A DNA stretch of 64,000 nucleotides from Psychrobacter sp. Pi2-52 (GTDB lineage Bacteria; Pseudomonadota; Gammaproteobacteria; Pseudomonadales; Moraxellaceae), in NCBI RefSeq assembly GCF_904846705.1, contig NZ_CAJHBS010000011.1, positions 40,904-104,903 on the forward strand. The letters are read 5' to 3'. Made by a program: the position numbers and the translations under genes. Position 1 is the first letter of the stretch. Every line of letters starts with the position of its first letter. Shown here piece by piece: positions 46,545 through 55,848 of this stretch. Under the pieces are notes generated by a model. The model did not search any database, was not told the origin of the DNA, and saw nothing but the letters and a program-made list of their open reading frames with translations.

Positions 46545-47807
46545 TTATTTAAAAGACTTACGTTTGAAGCGATTTAGACGATAGGCAGTAGGATCTACCA
46601 TGGCAGTATCGCCAAAATACAAAGCCGCGATCATCTGTGCGCTTACCACAGCTTGGGTCAGACCTAGATGCTGATGACCAAAGTTTAAAAAGACTGAGTT
46701 ATGTTTATCTATGATGGGTAGCGAGTCTGCTGTAGAAGGTCTAAACCCCATCCATTGCGTATTGCTATCACTATCTAGTGGGGTCTTTAGCATTGCTTGA
46801 GCTTGTTTCAACAGCATATTCGCACGGTTCATATTTGCCGGCGCCTCAAGTCCTGCATACTCAACAGTACCAGCCAAGCGCAGCCCTTTTTCCATTGGTG
46901 TCATAATAAAGCGGCGATCCATGCTAGAAATAGGGATGTTGAAACGCTGACTTTCGTTAGGAAGCATCAGGTGATAGCCTCGCTCTGTATCCATTGGTAC
47001 TGAGACGCCTGTTAGCTGTTTGGCTAAGGCTTTGGAATGAGCTCCTGCGGCGAGCATAACTTTGCTGGCATGAAGCTGCTTTTGTGTCGTCGTCAAACGA
47101 ATACCATCAGTTATTACTTCCGCGCTCAGAACACGGCAATTCTCATAAATTTGACCACCAAGCGATCTAAAAATAGTACTTAATTTATGGGTAATGGCTT
47201 CTATATTGGTGATATGACCTGTCTCTGGAAAAAACAAAGCACCCAGTTGATTGTCTTTTAACGCAGGCTCAAGATCTGTCAGTGCTGACTGTGAGAGTAG
47301 GTTGTTAGAAACCCCTAAACTATTTAAGCGTTGACCATGTTCAGTCAGCACTTTTAGACTGTTGGGCGTCTCTGCAGTTAATACAGAGCCTTGTATTTGC
47401 ACCCAAGAATGTAACTGCCACTCTTTGGCAAAATCTTGCCAAGCTTGAAGGCTCTGTGCATTTAATGCCAAAAGCGCTTGGTGACTGCGTGCAAATGGTT
47501 CGGTACGCATATTAAGTAATAACTTGAATGCCCATGGTGCTAAGCGTGGAAGGTAGCGCCAATCTATACGCAGAGGCCCTTCAGGGTTGAGTAGCATGGC
47601 AGGAACATGTCGTAAGATACTGGCATCAGCAATAGGGAAAACCTGTTCAGTGGCAATGTGACCTGCGTTGCCATAAGTTGCACCGCGACCGATTTTATCC
47701 GCTTCCAAAATCGCAACTTTTACCCCACGAGACTGTAGAGTAACCGCAGCACATAGCCCGATAATGCCACCACCGATGATATGTATATCAAACACTTGTG
47801 TGTCCAT
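46545..47807 (-). CDS. FAD-dependent D-amino acid dehydrogenase, probable D-hydroxyproline dehydrogenase
   Basis: A DadA/DAO-family flavoprotein of 420 aa. The N-terminal dinucleotide fold IHIIGGGIIGLCAAVTLQSR, the acidic ADP-ribose end VAILEADKIGRGATYGNAGH, and the C-terminal MGFRPSTADSLPIIDKHNS and NFGHQHLGLTQA are typical. In this cluster it should oxidise cis-4-hydroxy-D-proline to the pyrroline. It is a single-subunit form rather than the heterotrimeric type. It lies between the deaminase and the epimerase genes. Confidence 0.85.
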   Translation of the reverse strand: MDTQVFDIHIIGGGIIGLCAAVTLQSRGVKVAILEADKIGRGATYGNAGHIATEQVFPIADASILRHVPAMLLNPEGPLRIDWRYLPRLAPWAFKLLLNMRTEPFARSHQALLALNAQSLQAWQDFAKEWQLHSWVQIQGSVLTAETPNSLKVLTEHGQRLNSLGVSNNLLSQSALTDLEPALKDNQLGALFFPETGHITNIEAITHKLSTIFRSLGGQIYENCRVLSAEVITDGIRLTTTQKQLHASKVMLAAGAHSKALAKQLTGVSVPMDTERGYHLMLPNESQRFNIPISSMDRRFIMTPMEKGLRLAGTVEYAGLEAPANMNRANMLLKQAQAMLKTPLDSDSNTQWMGFRPSTADSLPIIDKHNSVFLNFGHQHLGLTQAVVSAQMIAALYFGDTAMVDPTAYRLNRFKRKSFK

Positions 47808-47876
47808 GAGAGTCTCGCTTTTCTGACCTTACTGAGCAGTGATTGGTTGCGTTCTAGAAGCCATACAAACTGGTAT

Positions 47877-48866
47877 CTATAAAGAAATACCCCATTTGAA
47901 CGGATCGCTGTCTTGAACGATGAGAGAGGTCTCTGCACATACGTAGGCGTACCCTCGAATCGTGGGGATAATAGTATTGATAGGGTAGTTATGAAGAGGG
48001 CTATGATTACTAAGCACATCAATAGGCTGATAGCTGGCACTAAAGACACTGCCAATGATGCTTTGCTGATACCAAGTCTCACCAGGTGCGAGTACATTAT
48101 CTGCGGCTAAGCAAGCCAATTTGGCACTGGTTCCAGTACCACAAGGAGAGCGATCGTAGGCAGATCCAGGGCATAATACGAAGTTTTTGCTGTTAGTGCC
48201 GGCGAGATCGCTCTTGCTAAACAGTTCTATATGATCAATTTCGCCATTGTTAGCACCCATAATTCCAGACTTATGAAGTGCTTTTTTAATCTGTATGCTA
48301 AATTGAGTAAGCGCCTCAACATTATTGGCTTCAATAGCTTGCTTATGATCGTTGACTAAGAAAAACCAATTACCACCCCAAGCGATATCTCCATAGACAG
48401 GACCGATATTGGGTACTTGAACTTCTACTTGTTTTTGGTAGCGGTAAGAGGGTACATTCTGGACGCTACAACTACCATCATCATGCAAGGTTGCTTTAAC
48501 TAGGCCTACGCTTGTTTCTAGATAGTGATCACCAGCGGTTATTTTTTGTTGATAAGCTAGAGATGCAATAACGCCGATAGTGCCATGGCCACACATACCT
48601 AAATAGCCATGATTATTAAAGAAGATCACGCCAGCCGTGGCACGAGGATCGGAAGGCGGGCACAAAAGCGCTCCGACAAGCACGTCATTACCACGGGGTT
48701 CTAGGATAATACTTTGACGTAAATGATCGAAATTCTGTTTGAAGTCTTGAAGTTTTTCTTGAATCGTTAGTCCACTAAGCTCAGGAAATCCTTCATACAC
48801 CATACGAGTAGGTTCACCGCCAGTATGGGAATCAATAATCTTAAGAGTGAAAAGCGTATCAAACAT
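47877..48866 (-). CDS. 4-hydroxyproline 2-epimerase
   Basis: A proline-racemase-superfamily enzyme of 329 aa that interconverts trans-4-hydroxy-L-proline and cis-4-hydroxy-D-proline. Both catalytic cysteines are present: Cys92 in [13 protein letters not shown] and Cys242 in [14 protein letters not shown]. That argues for a racemase or epimerase rather than a trans-3-hydroxyproline dehydratase, which replaces one Cys by Thr. The [13 protein letters not shown] start and [15 protein letters not shown] are typical. Proline racemase is possible, but the neighbours support hydroxyproline. AGGTAGG precedes the ATG. Confidence 0.9.
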   Translation of the reverse strand: MFDTLFTLKIIDSHTGGEPTRMVYEGFPELSGLTIQEKLQDFKQNFDHLRQSIILEPRGNDVLVGALLCPPSDPRATAGVIFFNNHGYLGMCGHGTIGVIASLAYQQKITAGDHYLETSVGLVKATLHDDGSCSVQNVPSYRYQKQVEVQVPNIGPVYGDIAWGGNWFFLVNDHKQAIEANNVEALTQFSIQIKKALHKSGIMGANNGEIDHIELFSKSDLAGTNSKNFVLCPGSAYDRSPCGTGTSAKLACLAADNVLAPGETWYQQSIIGSVFSASYQPIDVLSNHSPLHNYPINTIIPTIRGYAYVCAETSLIVQDSDPFKWGISL

Positions 48867-49071
48867 GATTGCCTACCTGATTCATCCGTGAGTTAATAGC
48901 GTTATTCATAAATGAACAAGGCGTAAATATAGAATGACGTTTTTCAGAAAAGCAGTCTTGATGTTTTTATATGAATAAATGCGCATTTCTGTACAGGTTA
49001 TAAGGATATTTAGGAGTATAAATATTGTGTAGCACCCTAAAATACCTGAAAAGCTCAACGACAAGCTTGAG

Positions 49072-49890
49072 ATGCTATATGGGAATATACCGATGCGGCC
49101 GTTAGTATTAGAAACACCTACAGAACAACTGTCAAAACACCTACAGACTTATCAACCAGCCAATTTTGATGAGTTTGTTGGCAATATATCGTTATTGATG
49201 CCTCTGTTTGACACTATGAAAAATGTGGTGTTCTTTGTTAAAGATGACCAAGCATGCTATCGATTAGTCAGTAAAACGCTCATTAGACGCAGCGGGCTTA
49301 AAAACAAAAAAGCACTAATAGGACTGACTACAGAGCAAGTATTTTTGAAGTCTCAAGGCAAGGATTATCTCAATCAGGATCTGAGAGTGTTAAGGGAAGG
49401 TAGGGAAATTGTTGATAAACTAGAACTTCATAGCTATGCATCAGGACAGCTGGGATGGTGTATCACGCAAAAAATCCCCGTCTATGATGTAAAAAATCAT
49501 ATTGTAGCAATGGTAGGTATATCAGTAGATATTGATGAAGATAACGAGCGGATATTACGCAAACACGCTCGATTGGCAAGCGTAGATCAATACGTACGAG
49601 ACAATCTTGATCAAAAGATTAATATTGGTCAATTGGCGAAATTGGCAAATCTTAGTCAATCGCAATTGGAGCGTACCTTCAAAGCAGTACTCAATATGTC
49701 ACCCATTCAGTTTGTACAAAAAATGCGTCTAGAGCATGCCATTCGACTATTAGCGAATCATAAGCTAACAGTGACTCAAGTCTCCTTAAATTGTGGATAT
49801 GGTGATCATAGTGCCTTTAGTCGACAGTTTAAGCAGTTTACTGGCATGTCTCCTGTGAACTTTCGTAAAATACATTTCAAAGAGCCATAA
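49072..49890 (+). CDS. AraC-family regulator with N-terminal PAS-like domain
   Basis: A 272-aa regulator, divergent from the hydroxyproline cluster. Residues about 40-155 look like a PAS sensor (NVVFFVKDDQACYRLVSKTL, IPVYDVKNHIVAMVGISVDI). Residues about 170-272 are an AraC double helix-turn-helix (KINIGQLAKLANLSQSQLER and VSLNCGYGDHSAFSRQFKQF, FTGMSPVNFR). Two ATGs are possible (49072 and 49093); neither has a strong ribosome site. It probably controls the catabolic genes, responding to hydroxyproline or a related compound, but that is inferred from position. Confidence 0.87.
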   Translation: MLYGNIPMRPLVLETPTEQLSKHLQTYQPANFDEFVGNISLLMPLFDTMKNVVFFVKDDQACYRLVSKTLIRRSGLKNKKALIGLTTEQVFLKSQGKDYLNQDLRVLREGREIVDKLELHSYASGQLGWCITQKIPVYDVKNHIVAMVGISVDIDEDNERILRKHARLASVDQYVRDNLDQKINIGQLAKLANLSQSQLERTFKAVLNMSPIQFVQKMRLEHAIRLLANHKLTVTQVSLNCGYGDHSAFSRQFKQFTGMSPVNFRKIHFKEP

Positions 49891-49944
49891 ATAAAAGCAA
49901 AAAATATGGTTCTTGACTCTAAAATAACTCTCTAACGACTCCAA

Positions 49945-51210
49945 CTAACGACTCCGAAGCTCATCTATATAATCTGCCCAATCTTGCATCATCTGCACCC
50001 TAGTATCGATTTCATCAAGTCTGTTGTAAGCCCCGCCATGTGTGTCTTTTATCCTGTGACCTAGCTGTAATTCTGTGACGATATCTGAATAGCGTAGCTC
50101 AGGCTGTTCCATGAGTAAGGTTTTCGCCGATGCTCGAAATCCATGCGCACATTGCACGTCTTTGTATCCAAGCCGGTGGAATATCTGCACCAACGTCGCT
50201 TTACTAATATAAGCATTGCTTGAACCGCGCATCGACGCAAATACATGTTCCTTATGCCCAGTAATTGATTGGATGTTTCGTAATCGCGCAATTACTTGCG
50301 TGGCTAAGGGAACAACTAAGTGCGAGACCATATCGTCACGACCTTCGCCCTTAGTCGGGGAGAATGCCCATGTATTGTTGTCCCAATCGATGTCATTCCA
50401 ACGCATTGAGCGCAGATCGATGCTACGTACAAACACGTAAGGTAATAAGTTCATTGCCTCTAATGTGATCTTACTTGCACCTCTAAAATTCGACATATCC
50501 TTTAAGAGAGTCGCAAATTGGTCTGGCTTGGTGATGGCAGGCAAGTGATTGCCTGAATTGGCAGGTGCAAGCTCACCACGGGTATCAATTGCCACATTTC
50601 TATCGCACAACCCTCGAGCAACAGCGAATGAAAATACCTTTTCAGTATACAGACGAGTGCTTGCACCAACGAAAGTCGCTTGGTTTTCATTGTTTTGAAT
50701 CGACTCACACACACTTAGTATCATCTCGCTGGTGATATCGTCCATTCTTAAATCACCAATTTCTTGGCACATATATCCTAGGCATAAATCCCAGAACTTA
50801 AGGGTTGACTCACTGTATGACAGTTTTTTAGATTTACTTTGATTGCGACCTGCTGTTTTGTGTTCTCGCCATGCTTGAGCAATCTCAGAAAATGGTGCGT
50901 TTTTTAGGTGAGTATATTTATTGGTTTGCTCTTTTTGCTGGATAGCTTTAGGGTCAGAGCCTTTGGCGACCATATCAAGAATGGTGTCTGCTTTATACTT
51001 AACCTCATGTAGACTGACATCCTCAATCTTACCCAACATCATCCTAGGGCGTTTGCCCTCGATATGCGGATGGGAATAACGTAAGTAGTATTCCTTTTTG
51101 CCATTTGGATAAATACGCAGACTTAGGCCAGCCACACCTGAGACGCTGACAGAATAATCTTTGTCTCGGCATTCGAGCCTATTGATATCGTTTGCAGTGT
51201 CGATAGCCAT
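49945..51210 (-). CDS. Tyrosine-type integrase with DUF4102 N-terminal domain
   Basis: A phage/island-type tyrosine recombinase of 421 aa. The N-terminal arm-binding domain shows GLSLRIYPNGKKEYYLRYSH and MMLGKIEDVSLHEVKYKADT. Catalytic residues are Arg262 (YVFVRSIDLRSMRW), His356 and Arg359 (AHGFRAS), His385 (LGHRIKDTHGG) and the nucleophile Tyr395. It appears intact. There is no tRNA gene nearby in the window. The 10-mer TAACGACTCC is repeated at 49933-49942 and 49946-49955, across its 3' end. It marks the left edge of an accessory region. Confidence 0.92.
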   Translation of the reverse strand: MAIDTANDINRLECRDKDYSVSVSGVAGLSLRIYPNGKKEYYLRYSHPHIEGKRPRMMLGKIEDVSLHEVKYKADTILDMVAKGSDPKAIQQKEQTNKYTHLKNAPFSEIAQAWREHKTAGRNQSKSKKLSYSESTLKFWDLCLGYMCQEIGDLRMDDITSEMILSVCESIQNNENQATFVGASTRLYTEKVFSFAVARGLCDRNVAIDTRGELAPANSGNHLPAITKPDQFATLLKDMSNFRGASKITLEAMNLLPYVFVRSIDLRSMRWNDIDWDNNTWAFSPTKGEGRDDMVSHLVVPLATQVIARLRNIQSITGHKEHVFASMRGSSNAYISKATLVQIFHRLGYKDVQCAHGFRASAKTLLMEQPELRYSDIVTELQLGHRIKDTHGGAYNRLDEIDTRVQMMQDWADYIDELRSR

Positions 51211-51302
51211 AATGTATATCCGTCATATGATAATTAAGGTTAATGATAGGTTTATGATTAATGACTTATAAAAAGTCTCTTCTGTAAAAAATATAGAAGT
51301 AT

Positions 51303-51323
51303 TGGACACTGTCATGGACACTG
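51303..51323. repeat. Direct repeat TGGACACTG upstream of the integrase
   Basis: TGGACACTG at 51303-51311 and 51315-51323 form two copies with a 12-base period, about 95-115 bases before the integrase start. They may be arm-type or excisionase binding sites; this is a suggestion from position only. Confidence 0.45.
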
Positions 51324-51374
51324 ATATTCGCTAGTATTTTTAGTAAAACCTTATAGAGTAATGGTTTTAACACT

Positions 51375-51407
51375 TAATTATCCCCAAGTGAACCTTGGGG
51401 ATAATTA
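51375..51407. repeat. Perfect 14-bp inverted repeat
   Basis: TAATTATCCCCAAG and CTTGGGGATAATTA flank a 5-base loop (TGAAC). It is upstream of the integrase promoter region, with no gene ending just before it on either strand, so it is not an obvious terminator. It may be an island end or protein-binding palindrome. Confidence 0.55.
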
Positions 51408-52176
51408 TAGCATAGTGACCAAATATTGAGTAGGTTATGCGCTGAAAGGGTTACACGGCATTTTTACTAGTTATTTCGATACATAATTAAATGCAATTAT
51501 GGTGTTCATGATTGATTTGGTAAGGAGTTGAACATATTTTCCACAAAACACGTGCTCCTGTACTCGCACAGAATATAAAAATCAGGGTCATAGTACTGCT
51601 CTATGCAAATTTGGAATGCATCAACTTTAAGAGATTTATAGAAAATATATAACGAAATACTAAATATATTAAAAAATATCAATAGATAGCTCATTCATCC
51701 TAAAGTTGCCTTGGTAACAATAAATAGAGGACTGCTGTTTGTGGGTAGATAAAATTTATCGCTACGCAAAAGAAAATATAGTCAGCTCTAATGATTTAAC
51801 AATTTGTCTGTTATTTAAATTTACAAGGTTATACGTAATGACTTGGGTATGGCAATTAACAGCTGTATAAGATTAGAGGCAAGGATGACGTTTAGCTAAA
51901 TTTTTGCAATTAGATATAAGTTGGTGATATTGAGCGATGTCTAGCCATACAAACGATGGTTGTCAAAAATAGGCTATTAGCATATCTATATTAAGGATTT
52001 AACCAGCGGACATAGATAACAAATAAACTATCATAGACGAGCAGCCATGATCATCTCGAATAAAAAGATAAGAACATATTTGGACATAGCCATTAGTATT
52101 TAGAGAAGCATAGAGCATTGATAACCAGTTATATAGTGAGTTTAAGTTTTACCATTCAGCAAAAATTAAAATTAAC

Positions 52177-52212
52177 TGATTAAATGATTAAATGATTAAA
52201 TGATTAAATGAT
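52177..52212. repeat. 8-bp tandem repeat (TGATTAAA, 4.5 copies)
   Basis: Four perfect tandem copies of TGATTAAA start at 52177, followed by a partial TGAT. It lies in non-coding DNA, 300 bases from the nearest start. Repeats of this type can change copy number by slippage. Confidence 0.8.
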
Positions 52213-52515
52213 GCGCCCATGAAAATTATGGAAAGTAAATTTTAGCAGGTGTGAACTATCATCCAAAAGATTCGATTGAATTAACAAGACAGAGTTAGTC
52301 GGCGAGAGCTAAACAGTTTGGTAGGATGTTTATATCCAGTAGCATTAGAAATATCTGATAATCCTGATCCTACTACTTAATAGACTTCATTTAACATAAT
52401 ATACATTATGCGAAAACAAACCAACGGTTTTAGTAGTTAGGCGAAAAACCATTTATACCATGTCATTCTTATACCTTAGATCAGATTTAATATGAGTTTG
52501 AGTTATAGACTTCTA

Positions 52516-53007
52516 CTAACGACAAGTTTCAAGCAAATGCTGACGTAACGTTTTGTCATCCTGATCTAAAACCACATCTGCAACTTGGCAATTTTTATCA
52601 TTATCGTCACATGACAGCTCATAATAAATATCGCTACCTTGTGCCAAGCTAACTTGAACCAATCCTTGATCAGTTATTGAAAACTTTTTGTCTTGCGTAT
52701 AGTCAGGATCTTGCGAGTTCCAAAGTACATCGTAATCTATATTGCAGGACGTCTGAGTTTTCTCAAAATATTCTTGCTCAAGTTGCATGGCTGCTTGCAA
52801 GTCAGCATCAGCGTATTGCTGCAGCACTACAGGATTACTCATACCTTGATCATCAATATCTTGTTGGTACATTTTCGTGATGGTCGCAATCTTCATATTA
52901 GCCATGGCATTTTGTTTCTGATCTACTTTTGATACATCCGCTATAGCGTGACCGACAGGCATCAGTCCTATGGTTAATAGTAATGTCAGCGATTTATATG
53001 TTGGCAT
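52516..53007 (-). CDS. Exported hypothetical protein, 163 aa
   Basis: No family recognised. The N-terminus MPTYKSLTLLLTIGLMPVGH with AIADVS after it is a Sec signal peptide, cleaved around residue 23-24. The mature part has a helical region (KIATITKMYQQDIDDQGM) then a beta-rich region with cysteines in TSCNIDYD, ELSCDDNDKNCQVAD and LETCR, which could form disulfides in the periplasm. Divergent from the lipoprotein gene at 53210. Confidence 0.7.
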   Translation of the reverse strand: MPTYKSLTLLLTIGLMPVGHAIADVSKVDQKQNAMANMKIATITKMYQQDIDDQGMSNPVVLQQYADADLQAAMQLEQEYFEKTQTSCNIDYDVLWNSQDPDYTQDKKFSITDQGLVQVSLAQGSDIYYELSCDDNDKNCQVADVVLDQDDKTLRQHLLETCR

Positions 53008-53209
53008 TTTATTCTCTGCGAGCTTTTGTCCTATAAGTGTTACCGACTATTACATCATACCTATATTCGGACTCTGCTGTATTATCGTATCATTCAGGTT
53101 TACTTACTAAAATATCGATTACATAGCGCTTTTATGGTATTTTTTACCAGTTCCCATGACAATTTATAGTGATGTTTCTTTCGCTAATAACTGTGCTAAG
53201 GATAATTTT

Positions 53210-53878
53210 ATGATGACATTACCTGCTTTTTTTAAGGAAAAATCTGCAACATTAGTCTCTAGCAGCCTTCTGTTATTCACGCTAGCTGCTACGGGTTGTC
53301 AGTCTGCTTCTGAGTCCAGTGAAGCCATTGTATCTCAGCCAACCAGTAGCTCATCAACACCTAGTAATGCTGATATCAGCCAGAAAACCCTTAGGCAGCA
53401 AGCGTTACGTATACAGCGCGCACTGGCAAATAAGGACTTTTCTAGAATCACTAATGATATCCATCCAACACGTGGCGTTCGTTTTTCGATGTACGCTTAT
53501 GTACGGCCTGAGTCAGATAAAGTCTTTAGCCGCGGGCAATTTGCACAGTATTTACAGCAGTCTAACATTCAATTTACTTGGGGCGAAAAAGACGGTACTG
53601 GCGATCTATTGGTCACGCCGTTGCCTGCTTATCTGGATACTTGGGTGGATGGCAAAAAGTTCAATAATGCTAGTATCAATGTCAATGAATTCAAAAATAA
53701 TGGTAATTCTATCAATAATTTAAAAGAAATATACCAAACATCAGATGTTGTAGAATTTTATTATAAAGGCACGGATGAGTATGATGGTATGGACTGGCGG
53801 GTACTACGCTTGGTATTTGATGAGTATCAAGGCAAGCGTTACCTAGTGGCTATCATTAATGACCAATGGACGGTTTAA
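53210..53878 (+). CDS. Lipoprotein, hypothetical, 222 aa
   Basis: I take the ATG at 53210 (AAGGAT upstream), which gives a proper lipoprotein signal MMTLPAFFKEKSATLVSSSL ending in the lipobox LAATGC with Cys30; an upstream in-frame start at 53156 would misplace it. After a Ser/Thr-rich linker, the domain contains THE-like DIHPTRGVRFSMYAYVRPES and DGMDWRVLRLVFDEYQGKRY. No family named with confidence. Located in the envelope, probably the outer membrane, since position 2 after Cys is Gln. Confidence 0.75.
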   Translation: MMTLPAFFKEKSATLVSSSLLLFTLAATGCQSASESSEAIVSQPTSSSSTPSNADISQKTLRQQALRIQRALANKDFSRITNDIHPTRGVRFSMYAYVRPESDKVFSRGQFAQYLQQSNIQFTWGEKDGTGDLLVTPLPAYLDTWVDGKKFNNASINVNEFKNNGNSINNLKEIYQTSDVVEFYYKGTDEYDGMDWRVLRLVFDEYQGKRYLVAIINDQWTV

Positions 53879-54016
53879 GGTGTAGAGAAAGATTGCCCGA
53901 CAACTTTTATAAGGCTTGTTTAAAGTGACAGCTTACTCTATCTGGATATAAATGCTATATATATTCAAATAAATATATATATCGCAACTTGTGTTAAATA
54001 GTTTTTGGTATGGTTT

Positions 54017-54340
54017 TTAATGACAAGCTTTGTCAGTTTTAAGCTCGGGACTTTGTGCGGTTTTTTTGATTAATTTTAGCGCTTGTTGTAGCTCGCTTGA
54101 GTTTTTATAGAAGCGCTGTTGATTGAGCGTATAGCCTTGTACTAAGTATTCACGTAGTCGCTGCGTTGCCCAACGCCTAAATTGCACGTCTTGAGGAGAT
54201 TTGATGCGATAACCGACTGATATAATCACGTCTAAGTCATAAAAAGTCACCGGACAGTCTGAATTTGCAATATGCTTGTGCTGTCTTAAATACAGCGTGC
54301 TATCACAATCCCTATAAATATCATTTATAACGGCGTCTGA
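54017..54340 (-). pseudogene. RhuM-family remnant
   Basis: The minus-strand frame reads INDIYRD, then VTFYDLDVIISVGYRIKS, FRRWATQRLREYLVQGYTLN and LIKKTAQSPELKTDKACH. This matches the middle of RhuM ('virulence protein') proteins, which are about 330 aa. The frame is open at least up to about 54340 without a proper start, overlaps the 3' end of the mtfA remnant, and stops about 108 residues in, so both ends of RhuM are missing. RhuM genes travel with restriction systems and islands; this is a relic of such an element. Confidence 0.7.
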
Positions 54341-55073
54341 CGAAAGAATTTTACCATCATCTCATAAATATCCGGATAAGCATCAACCAGCTTTTGCGGC
54401 GTTTCAAAAAACACTTCACTGAGTACCGCAAAAAACTCAGCAGGATTGGTTGCGCCATAACGATCAAGCCCTGACTTGCGATGTGTCTGAAAGTCCTCAA
54501 AATCGCGGCTCATAATCTGTGTCCAGTTTGCAGGATCCATATCAGGTTGCATCGGCGGAAAGCCATTGGCACGGCCATTCATCATATCGAGCTTATGAAC
54601 AAACTCATGAATGACAACGTTATGCCCGTCACGTTCGCCTGACCTGAGTGCTTGGCGTCCTTCCATGAGAGAATAACAGGCCCTCGCAGCCATGCTTCCC
54701 CGCTACGGTGTTGACTGCCTTCGTGGACGATACCAAACTCATCTACCGTGGTGCTGTTGCTTTTGTACGAGCCCGGATAAATGATGATGGATGACCAACC
54801 AGCATACCAATCAAGGCCTAAGTTTAAGATCGGCAAACATGCTTGCAGTGCAATCGACTGTCTGACAGCATTCGTAATTTCAAAGCCTTGTGCACCAGTG
54901 ATAGATTTATCAGCTAAAAATAATGTTGCTAACTCAAATAAATGTTTCATCTCGTCAACATTTAATCTATCAAGTATCACGATACGCTCAGCCGCTTGCA
55001 TCCAGTCAGCCTGAGTAAATTCACTGTTGTCTAGTATGCGCTGTTCACGCCAGTCTTTTATGATGCCAAACAT
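54325..55073 (-). pseudogene. mtfA: mtfA, frameshifted zinc peptidase
   Basis: MtfA (Mlc titration factor A) is a zinc-dependent peptidase linked to Mlc/glucose uptake. Here it is split. The frame from 55073 gives the N-terminal part up to WLRGPVILSWKDAKHS. The frame ending at 54325 continues with SGERDGHNVVIHEFVHKLDM, which holds the HExxH zinc motif, and the family C-terminus. The two join only with a one-base correction near 54640-54665 (the downstream frame is shifted by -1, consistent with a one-base deletion). Combined length is about 250 aa, normal for MtfA (265 aa in E. coli). It is either a recent pseudogene or a sequencing error. Confidence 0.82.
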
Positions 55074-55156
55074 AATTTGCTATCCTTAAACCTTACGATA
55101 TTGAAATAACTCAGCCTAGCATGCACTCACTTGCCACAAATATACCAATATCGTTA

Positions 55157-55729
55157 TTAAGAAGACTTTATGGCATCCAGCTGTACTTCAACCACACGAA
55201 GTGCCATGGTCTTCCAATCCAATTCCAATCCATCGGCGAACACCACATGGTGACTGATACTGACGTACCCATGCACGATGGCCCAGATATCTAGCGCTAT
55301 TTGCCTGCGCTCCTCAATAGTAGCACCATCTGGTAGATATGAACCCGCCACCCGTACCAATTTTGCAAAGGCGCTATCTCTTGCTGCAATGGCCTCGATT
55401 GAGGGCTGATATCCTGCATCAGATTCCCCAAAAATCAGCCGATAATGCGCTTCATATTTCTCGCCTACATTGAGATACCCTAGGCACGCCTCTAGCACTT
55501 GCTCTTTGTTTGCCTTACCTTCTGGAATGACATCCATGGCTTCACGGACGAGATTAAATCCTTCTATGTACAGCGCATCTAGTATGCCTTGCTTACCTTG
55601 GAAGTGACTGTATATACCGATGGTGGACAGTCCTGCCCGCTTGGATATGGCGCGTACACTCAAGGCTTCCCCACCCCCTTCTAAGAAAAGCTCAGATGCA
55701 GCGTTTAGTATTTTGGTTCTGGCATCCAT
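55157..55729 (-). CDS. TetR-family transcriptional regulator
   Basis: A 190-aa repressor from the ATG at 55729; an in-frame TTG eight codons upstream is possible. The N-terminal helix-turn-helix is ARTKILNAASELFLEGGGEA followed by ALSVRAISKRAGLSTIGIYS and HFQGKQGILDALY. The C-terminal region is the ligand-binding domain. It is divergent from the flavin monooxygenase-like gene, and a double palindrome lies between them, so it most likely represses both itself and that gene pair. Ligand unknown. Confidence 0.9.
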   Translation of the reverse strand: MDARTKILNAASELFLEGGGEALSVRAISKRAGLSTIGIYSHFQGKQGILDALYIEGFNLVREAMDVIPEGKANKEQVLEACLGYLNVGEKYEAHYRLIFGESDAGYQPSIEAIAARDSAFAKLVRVAGSYLPDGATIEERRQIALDIWAIVHGYVSISHHVVFADGLELDWKTMALRVVEVQLDAIKSS

Positions 55730-55755
55730 TAGATTCTCACTATGTCTTGACAATT

Positions 55756-55789
55756 ATAACAGTGTTATTCTAGTATATAACACTGTTAT
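55756..55789. promoter_or_regulatory. Double palindromic TetR operator
   Basis: ATAACAGTGTTAT (55756-55768) and ATAACACTGTTAT (55777-55789) are each palindromic around a central base and are reverse complements of each other. Their centres are 21 bases apart, two helical turns. They sit between the divergent TetR gene and the monooxygenase-like gene, overlapping the expected promoters. Two repressor dimers could bind the same face. Confidence 0.85.
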
Positions 55790-55848
55790 GCACAAACGAT
55801 TATGAATTGATTGTGTTGATAGAAACTCAACTTAAGAGTAAGGACGCT

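Larger units (their letters stand above)
51211..52515. other. 1.3-kb stretch with no convincing gene (decayed island?)
   Basis: Very AT-rich DNA between the integrase start and the next supported gene. The longest frame (51506-51694, minus, 62 aa, hydrophobic) has no good ribosome site or recognisable homology, and I do not call it. Structured pieces are present: a direct repeat at 51303-51323, a 14-bp hairpin at 51375-51407 and an 8-bp tandem repeat at 52177-52212. This looks like the remains of an integrated element or a regulatory/attachment region. Confidence 0.5.

Noticed and set aside
51506..51694. 62-aa hydrophobic minus-strand ORF upstream of the integrase
   Set aside because: No ribosome site, AT-driven hydrophobic composition, no recognisable family.
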